NCBI GenBank assembly: GCA_029204225.1
Contig: CM055098.1
Span: 16,419,775 to 16,483,774, forward strand
DNA length: 64,000 nucleotides
Origin: Diphasiastrum complanatum
Lineage: Eukaryota > Streptophyta > Lycopodiopsida > Lycopodiales > Lycopodiaceae
Direction: 5' to 3'
Part shown: positions 53,001 to 62,285 of the stretch, piece after piece
How positions within the stretch are numbered: the stretch's first letter is position 1
Layout: each line of letters begins with the position of its first letter
The notes under the pieces: generated by a model
Database searches by the model: none
What the model saw: the letters and a program-made list of their open reading frames with translations, nothing else
What the model was told of the DNA's origin: nothing
Made by a program: the position numbers and the translations under genes

Positions 53001-53981
53001 AAAGTGTGTAGATATCCAGACAAGAATAGTTGTTGGGTGCAACGTGCAAACTTGAAGAAAGAGCTTTCTCTTGAGCTTTGTTGGAGACTTTTGTATTTGT
53101 AGCAGTGAGAATTGCGATTATGTTGCTGAGTGGTTACAAGGCTGCTGCCTCAAGTTATTGTCTCATCGATTCAGTCACTAGGCAATTTGGAAAAATTAAC
53201 TATGAAGCTTTTTATTTTGTTGATAGCTAGCAGGTTCGTATGCTTCTTTGATTACTTAGCCTCAGATATGTGACTCAGTGTTATGATAGTCTTTGGCTTT
53301 AGCCTCAACATGTAAATCAGAAGAATATTTTTGGTAGCTTGTACTAACATCCTTTTCCAAAATGACATCCCAAAGCTGATTGGGTTTCATGTTTTTCACA
53401 TGGCTGGTCATTCAATAACATCTTGTGCTTTTAGTTTCCCGTTGCTAGGGGATTGTAGTATGAAGTTGACTGTTGGGGCTAAAGATCCAGCTTAGATCTC
53501 TCGCAAGCATCCATTTCAGTTTTTGATGTGTTTTCATAAGCTTTCTTGTCCTAGGTGGGGTGTCGTAGATGGGACATACAATGCTCTATTAGGCTGTAAT
53601 ACAGTATTGCTAACCAAGAGATGCTTTGAAGATGTATTCCCCCTTCCTAAAGTGACAAAGAACAATGATAATTTTTGCTAATAAGTTGGTCTAGCTGTTG
53701 GGTCCTTCATATCAAGATTCTGAACTTGCCAAAAAAACTCAACTAGTAGCTTTGTTAATTATGTATAATTCTTGACGGATGGATGTACTTTGTAGGCCTT
53801 GGATGTGTGTGGGAACGCTATTGAAAGGGGACAACAAATACGACTGGAGTTGACAGGTTTAACTCTGCAAGACGAGCAAGGTCTGATTAGGCAGGTGTGT
53901 GTCTGAGTGTCTTAACAATCAATAGCATCTCTATGGTTTTACATATGATTCCTAGCATCTTACGGTTTCTTAAAAAGTGGC

Positions 53982-54024
<43 letters not shown>

Positions 54025-57000
54025 AAAAGGGTCCTCATGGGTCTGATTGTGCCCCTCTTCAGCAATCTCTTTGTTGCTGACGGCGCGCTATCAAGTACTC
54101 TCCTGGGATGCTAACTTCTGTCCTGAACCACACGTGAAATTGCTGGTCTTTAACTGGTTTGAATCAGACTTCCTGGTCCGTCTCTCAATCAATCAGACTT
54201 CCACACTGATTTTGAACGAAGGCAATGGCTCAAAAAAAGAGAGGGGGAGCTCCCCCCCGCTCCCCACCCCCGCTGGCAGCAGCACCATCGGCTACTGGCC
54301 CTTCGCTGGCAGCAGCTGAGCCTGCTGCCAACGTGGCAGCAGAGCTACCTGCTGCCACAGAGGCATCAGAGCTTCCTGCCTCTTTGGCAGCTGCTGACCT
54401 TGTGGTAGCAGCGCTGCATATGATCAAAACCATATCTCTTGTCTACCCTAGAACTACCAAGGAAAAAGAAAATCGCATACGAGATTGGCCAAGGTGAGAA
54501 AATGATGGATCTCCTATTCAGTTCTTCCTCAGGTTCTTTCTGGAAGAACTTCCTTCCACGGTCACCTCCACCACGGATCACAGACCTTAGTATTTGGGTC
54601 GCATATGCCACATCATTGTACACCATCCCAGATACCCCTCCTCTTCCCAGATCTCATCCCACGGATATGTCTGACATATTCACTAACGACCTGATAGTCA
54701 AGGCCCTTTGACAGGACTTGTATCAGATAAATTTGCAGTGTCACTCAGCATCACAGCTCCAGATCACATCATTTTTCCCTTGGACAGATCCAACGTCCAC
54801 TGTTACCACTGATGATGATGATGATGATATGCGCACACGCACACAGAGATCAGAGACAGTGCATCAGACAGAGTCATGTTGTTGTCCGAGCTATCCGACC
54901 TACCACGACGAGATGCAGATCCCATCTATCGATAGTCTTCTAGACGACGCCACCAGCGCAATCTTGCTTTACCTCTACCTTCGGTAGCAGCTCGCATTAG
55001 ATCGTTTCTCATCCCCAATAGAACATAACAAGCATGACGACGACACTATATTATGTTTCTCAGATTATCAGCTATATATCACACATGTGCTGTACATTAC
55101 ATTTCACAGAGCATAGTTTGTTCAGCTCAGTTGACTATTTAGCAGTTTATCTACATGTACCTTTATCGTTTTTCGGAGATGTTTTTTGCGCTCCCACAAA
55201 TGCGACACACTTGACATGTACCTTTCTAGACATATATGCCTTTTGGCGTGGAAGGACATTAATAAAGCTTTCTCTCTCTCTCTCTATCATATATCTGAGG
55301 CTATTTATTCCATCGATATATGCAGCAGACTTGGAGCTCCCTGCCACCTTCCCGCATTCGACTGAGCTATTACCAGAGACACTTCCTCTCTCTGGATCCT
55401 TCTGGTTTGCCATTGTTGCCGCTCTATCTCTCACAGCCCCTATGAGGAATGAGGAATCATTGTAGCAGCATGTAGCTACCAATCATGCAATCAAGTATAC
55501 ACTAGTGAGAGCCCAATAGGTATAGTGCACTGTGACACCTCACTGGACTCCTCAGTAGCCTATTTGGGCCACGTCGTCCAGTTCTTCAATGACTCACTGA
55601 TAGACACTTACAAATCCACCATCATGTGTTTAGGCCTACAACCATTAATTATGACCTTATACACATAAGGGTCCCAATTCCCTTATAGTCACAATTATCT
55701 TACGGGTTGTTGGTCTACTGTTCCCTAGCGTGGACACACTACCCGAGACCAGTCGTAGGCATGACATTCTTCCCCCCTTATTCAAGTTCTATCCTCAGAA
55801 CTTAAAACTAGGGAAGTTCCTCCTTAAGCTCACCTCCTGTTCCCAGGAATCATCATCGTCTGTGCGACCCTTCCGTTGAACCAGATGCTCGGTAACTATA
55901 CAATTTCTCAATCGTTTAGTTCTTATATCCAAGGTCTTTCCGGGTTCAAGCCGAGACACACCTGATGATTCATCCAACAGGTCCAATTGGTCTCCAGAAC
56001 CAAAATGCTTCCCTTCTTCACGTAGACTCTTCTTGAGTCGGTTTACGCGAAAACTTGGATGCACTAGAGTTCCTTCCGGGAGGTCCAATTGGTAAGCTAA
56101 GGATATGATCTTTTTCAAGATCTGATACGGTCCTCTATATCTAGGGGACATTACACTAGAATCCTTCGGGATTCTCAAATATATCCAATCCCCCACTTGA
56201 AAGTGTCTCGGTGATCTTTTCACATTTGCATAATGCCGGTCCCTATCCTAGGCACACTGGACATTTTCACGTGCAATCCGTAGCATTTCCTGCATATCAT
56301 GTAGGAAATCCGCTACCTTATGAAACTTGATCGTATGAGTCTCTTCCAAAATGAGTGATATAGGTTCAAAACAATACATAAGCATGCACGGGCTATAACC
56401 GGTAGCCAAATGCTTACTATAACTTAATCTCCCTCAAGGATAACTTCCTCTGCAAGGAGACTGTGATCAAAAGATCAGATATCTATACAATTCTCATCAA
56501 TATGCCTATGAACTTACAACTAGTTTATGCATGCAAATAACTTAGTCCAAGGAATACTTTGTAGATCCACAGGATAAAAGTTTGTACGAAAGGTTTTATG
56601 ATCACACAAAGATTCACTATATAGCATATCTCTACAGATATCACTTGATCTATATACAATACTTTTTTAACCAAGAATCCTGTAACTCGATTATCCTCTA
56701 AGAGAAAATATATTTCAAAGAGTGCTATTTCACAAACAAAATCTCAACTAGAGATAATCAACTTGATCTTAGTGAGGACTGAGATCCGTGGGTTGATGCA
56801 AGGAAGAAAATTCACGCTAACAATATACTTTTGATTATCTCCAATTGAGATTTTGTTTTGGCAGCACTCTTTGAGAGATATTTTCTCTTAGAGGATATTC
56901 AAGTTACAGGATTCTTGGTTAAAAAAGTATTGTGTACAGATCAAGTGATGTCTATAGAGATATGCTATATGGTGAATCTTTGTGTGATCATAAAACCTTT

Positions 57001-58388
57001 TGTAAAAACTTTTATCCTGTGGATCTACAAAGTATTCCTTGGACTAAGTTATTTGCATGCATAAACTAGTTGTAAGTACATAGGCATATTAATGAGAATT
57101 GTATACAGACAATTTCTCGCTTTTTCATTGAGAAATGTTTAGTGACCTAGAATTGATTTAGAATCAGATTAAATGTGGTATTTTGGTACCACACCTAGTC
57201 ATTTAAATATTTTCTAAATCCGATACAACTAACCGAGTCAGGAGCGCTACTTCTGAGTTAGTTATTTGAATCAACAATATAAAGTCCTCACCCGAGGATC
57301 CTAGTCTAAGCATGCCAAAACAAACAACCCCAAAGGGTACTGATAATGGACAAACCAACCCAACCAATCCCAGATCGAACGGATCTAGCCACCAAGCTAT
57401 GGATCAATCTCATTGAGGAATGAGGAATCACTCTAGCAACATTTAGCTACCAATCATGCAATCAAGCATACACTAGTGAGAGCCCAATAGGTATACTTAT
57501 ACCCTCCAAGGCCCATGCACCACTAGTAGTGCATTGCGACACCTCACTGGACTCCTCTGTAGCTTATCTGGGCCACGTCATCCAGTTCCTCAATGACTCA
57601 CTGATAGACCCATACAAATCCACCCTCATGAGTTTAGGCCTACAACCATTAATTATGACCTTATACACATAAGGGTCCCAATTCCCTTATAGTCACAATT
57701 ATCTTACAGGTTGTTGGTCTACTGATCCCTAGCGTGGACACGCTACCCGAGACCAGTCGTAGGCACAACAGGGGAGGTATTATTGTCTTTTTCGCTATGG
57801 CCCGCATACACTTCGTAGTTTTGTCTCCTATCCTGATGCTCGTTGCTTGGGACTTCTTGTTCGCGAGATGCTTACTCTCCGTCAGTCTCATCTGCCTGTA
57901 CCAGATCACCTGGGGTTAGACTTCCTTCAGCTGCTTCTCACTGGCTTCTTTCGGACTCGAGCACATGCTAATGACTCCGATGATGAGATTCTTGCCCATG
58001 TGCCACCGCGGAAAAAGCCCAAATGTAGTCGGCACGTGCCTCCATCAGGGCTCACTGTACACTCCACTCAACGGACACTTCAGACTTACTTTCGCTGATA
58101 TGTACTTATTCTCCAACTGGCCCGGGTTGTGGGCATTGGTACTTTTTCTGTAGTTCTTTTGTTATACTTAGCCCAGGTTGTGGGCATTGGTACTTTTTCT
58201 GTAGTTCTTTTGTTATACCTAGCCCAGGTTGTGGGCTTACTTCACTTTTGCTTTGTTCTACTTTCATTCGTAGCTAATTTACAACATTTTACGGCCACGT
58301 CCTCTTATGGATAATGCTCCCACTGTTGCTTGTACATATTTTCTTTTTGGTCTTATGCACCCACAGGTGCCCAAAAGATGTTAATAAA

Positions 58389-58478
<90 letters not shown>

Positions 58479-61400
58479 GCCTTCCACAACAACACCAACA
58501 ATTGCCTACTATCCCCATGCTCTTAGAACTCTACAAGAGGATACATGACAAGTCTCATTTTTCTAAGAGTTATTATTTATATACCTCATCTTTGCTACTA
58601 GTTTAAGTAGGAGTTTTAATCTAGTTATGGAGATGTATTGTGCTCCTTGAAGAGGATATAAACAAACATGCTTGTTCTATGTTGTGTATCTTTGGGAACT
58701 AGCTGTTTTGCATTGGGTACTCAGCAACGGCCTTCTTTGCAACTTTCCTCAGCCCTCACTATATGATACCTTCAAGCTGAACATTATTGAGTTCCACATG
58801 ATTTAAACCATTTTACTTGCAAACATGAAAAATGGAATTTTTGAACACTATTTGGCAGAAATATCACCACCAATTTTATCTGCGATCGTGCTTGGACCGC
58901 AATTAAGTGGCTTATGCTCTAAATTCCTCTAGCTAAATAGGCTTTAGTTAGACAAAGTGAAATAGATTAGGATTAAAAAGAAAAGAACTTGCAAGGACAC
59001 TTGCTTCAATCACTACATTAGTAAGTGCATAAAGACATCATCCAATTGTGAGGTGGCAGGCCTACATAACGGTATAAGAAATGAGCAAGAAATAACCCAG
59101 GAGGCTTCAAGAAATATGAATTGAAATAAGAGAGTTGGACTTTTGAAAGGTTGAACCATAAATAGACCACAACTTAATTGCTGACATATTAGATGATCCA
59201 ATTATTGTTCACCGTTTTCCTTGTAAATAGTAATTTTACACCTTCACATCAAAGGCACGCACTTGGCAAACTTAGTCTGCTGGTTCAGCAAGACCTCTGC
59301 AATTAATGATATTTTGGTGTTTCTAGATGGGCAGGTGAGTACATCCATCAACATCTCCTCGCTTGTTTTAAATCAATGTCTACTGTCTACTTTTCATTGT
59401 ATGTCTACTATATAGCTTCAAGAAATATTAATTGAAATAAGAGAGTTGGACTTTTGAAAGGTTGAACCATAAACAGACCACAACTTAATTGCTGACATAT
59501 TAGCTGATCCAATTATTGTTCATCATTTTTCTTGTAAGTAGTAATTTTACACCTTCACATCAAAGGAATGCACTTGGCAAACTTAGTCTGCTGGTTCAGC
59601 AAGACCTCTGCAATTAATGATGTTTTTGGTGTTTCTAGATGGGCAGGTGAGTAAATCCATCAACATCTCCTCGCTTGTTTTAAATCAATTTTTTACAAAT
59701 CAGTGATTTGATTAAGGAATCACGATTCGAACTGGTCCGATTTGAATCGGCCGATTCGAATCGGAAACCTGTTCGAATCAGCCGATTCTAACCTCATCTT
59801 GCTGGTTCAAACCGGTCGAATCGGTCGATTCGAACTGGTGCCTGAACATTCTTTTGAATCAGTTTGATACTTCAATCATGAAAGTTTGTCTTTGCTCACT
59901 TGGAGTAAAGATAGTTCATGCGTTGAACTTACTTCTTATTGGAATGATTCAAAATACCCTAGTGCTCATTTCGACATTCTTTTGAACAATCAAGAAGATT
60001 TTAAACTAGTATAATAAGTTTTGATCCATTGGTAGCTACTTGAGATCTACCACACACATGAGTTACCAATTACGTAGGGTATCCACTATTAGAAAAATGC
60101 GATAGTTGACTATTATTTTAAGAAATAATCTATTCAAGTTAAATTGTAATTGGTTTGGGCCAAATGTTATTAAAGGAAAAAAAAGCCGGCTAAAGAGCTT
60201 CTTTGTTTGTTTTTATACACTGGGAAATTTAGTACTACTTGTAGTGGCTTGTTGTAGCTTCTTCAAAATAATGAGAGGAGTTAGTAAAGATTTTTGTAGG
60301 TCATTGTTCTATGCATGTCCTTAATTACGACTTCATATTTTGTATGTAAGTGTATGGCATCCATGAGGGTTGGGTCCTTTTTTAGTATAATACATGATGG
60401 TGAGCATTTTGCACTAGGCTTTGGCTTCTCATATCATTGTATGCCTTGGATATTTTATTTTTCAAATAAATTTAACTTGGGAAATGTTCAGGTTGGTGAG
60501 CAGGGGCACGTCAACCTTAGTGGCCTTTTGAAGCTTTCTGGAATCTACAACTCAACAGGTGCCTAACTCTCACATCTTGGTTGTAATAGTCGAATGGTTG
60601 TAATAGTCGAATAAGCTTTGCAAATATTGCCCATGCATGTTGTACCGTTCATCTTAATTGAGTCTTAATCTAGATAGAACAATGAATTTTTATATGCCTC
60701 ACTAGACAAAAAAGGGAATCTTTATAGAACTATAAATTTGGTTCTTAAAACTAAGAGTATTTATAGTTAACTATGCCTTGCTCTTTGGAGTTCTTCAAAG
60801 GTGGTTGATGGTTATGGTGATCATGCACAATACTTTATGAAAAAGAGAGAAAGTCTACAATGGAAGTTGGAAAGATTTGATGAAAATGATGTTTTTGTTT
60901 GATTTCTTCATTAGTGGCATTCTATTCTTGACGAGTGTGATTGCTTGTGGACAATATGTTACTTGGATGCCATGCTCCTTCTTTCCTATGTGTTATTGTC
61001 ACGAAGCAAAATATAAATTGCTAGAAAATGCTTCACCTATCCATAAGTTCTCCATCCAAGAGCTACCCTCCAAGCTTGGAACCACCACATGCATCTCAGA
61101 GCCTGGCTCCATGCCAGACTTGGCCATATGATATTCGAGTGGGGGCCCTCTTGTAGGAGGATGCACTATTATCCCTCATGCATGTTGATTAGGTTCATTG
61201 CCATTATCCTATCCTCTGGAAGACTCCATGAAGGTTCCATTTTAGGGCCTCATTGTGGGTATAAGTATGATCTATTATATTGATCTCTCTCTCTCTAGTT
61301 TCCTTAAGCATTCTCTTTGCCGCTTTCTAGAGTTAGTTCTTGCTTATGTGCTACTTATTCGTCTAGCTATTGGTCTGTTGTAAACCTGTTCATAGCTTCA

Positions 61401-62285
61401 CCCTCCAAGCTACATCATGTGTTGTAGCATCATTCATATCCAATGCTATTGAAGTTACTAGACAAGTCAAATGTCTTTTTTTGAAAGGCTAGTTTGACCT
61501 TTTCTCATCGTTTTCTTTTACCAACTTAAATGAGTACATTGCATATTTTTCATGATAATTGTTGAAAACAAAGGCACTTGCTTATAAGGTAGAATGGCTC
61601 ACGTTGATTATAGAAGTCTCCTGTTATGGGATAAATAAGAACATTTTGTTTCTGGAAGCACAAAAAATCCAATCTTTTTACTCTTAGAGATTGTCTCAAA
61701 GGGTATCCAGGCCTATTGTATAGCCCTAGAATTTGAAAATGCTCTATGCTATGGTATGAGGCTTACTAGATGTTCACTTTTGCAGCTAAACTCCAAGTGC
61801 TTTCTGAACTTGATGAGGTTATGCTTATTCACAACTTTGAAATTCAAAAGAGGACATTGAGGATCATCTCGGAGGTGTGCTTTTTATCAAATGATAACTA
61901 TCCTTTGTCGATTGTCCTTTAACTAGCTTTCTATTCATTGCTTTGAAAGTTGATGTAATAAGTGTTCCTTTTGGTATAATGGTCTCAGTATTTTATCCAT
62001 ATAAGTCTAAATCATGAAGTTCTTGATGCTGCAAATTAGGTTCCAGTAAAGACCTCCATCTCTTCATTGGTGGACCTCGTTGTAGAGATTGTCGATGAGA
62101 ATGGAAACGTTGACAAAGAAATGGATGGTGGATATCATTTTTTGATAGCAGATTGCATCCCCAATCTTACCTTCCCTCTTAAGCATGGCAAATGTGTGGT
62201 TCAAGGTTTACGTTCACCAAAAAAAGTAGGAGCTTGGCAAATTCAACTATCACATTCTTACCACTCTGAACTACAAGCAATAATT

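Larger units (their letters stand above)
55443..57770 (-). mobile_element. Ty3/gypsy remnant carrying a foldback insertion
   Basis: Antisense. Left: 3' LTR 55443-55766 (truncated at its left and missing about 34 bases internally), polypurine tract AAGGGGGGAAGAA (sense, about 55767-55781), integrase end 55795-56430. Middle: a long inverted repeat (56482-57107). Right: short unassigned bases, then 5' LTR 57341-57770. Gag, protease, RT and RNase H are gone. LTRs match the one at 2622-3086. Confidence 0.78.
55287..58476 (+). mobile_element. Second LINE copy, split by a gypsy remnant, CT-tailed
   Basis: A short left part (55287-55442) follows the previous CT tail. The right part resumes at 57771 with [20 protein letters not shown] and [18 protein letters not shown], the C-terminal end seen at 37630 and 63640. 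Then a 3' region with a 51-bp tandem repeat and the end GCACC-CACA-GGTGC hairpin, TTAATAAAGC, (CT)n to 58476. An antisense gypsy remnant (55443-57770) separates the two parts. That the left part belongs to the same copy is inferred. Confidence 0.6.

Noticed and set aside
58289-58548. Open frames of Ser-Leu or Arg-Glu repeats on both strands
   Set aside because: Produced by the (CT)n microsatellite; any frame through it is open. No other protein features.
59333-59340. 8-nt exon ATGGGCAG
   Set aside because: Its length breaks the frame between exons 17 and 18, which join perfectly without it. Kept only as a possible poison exon.
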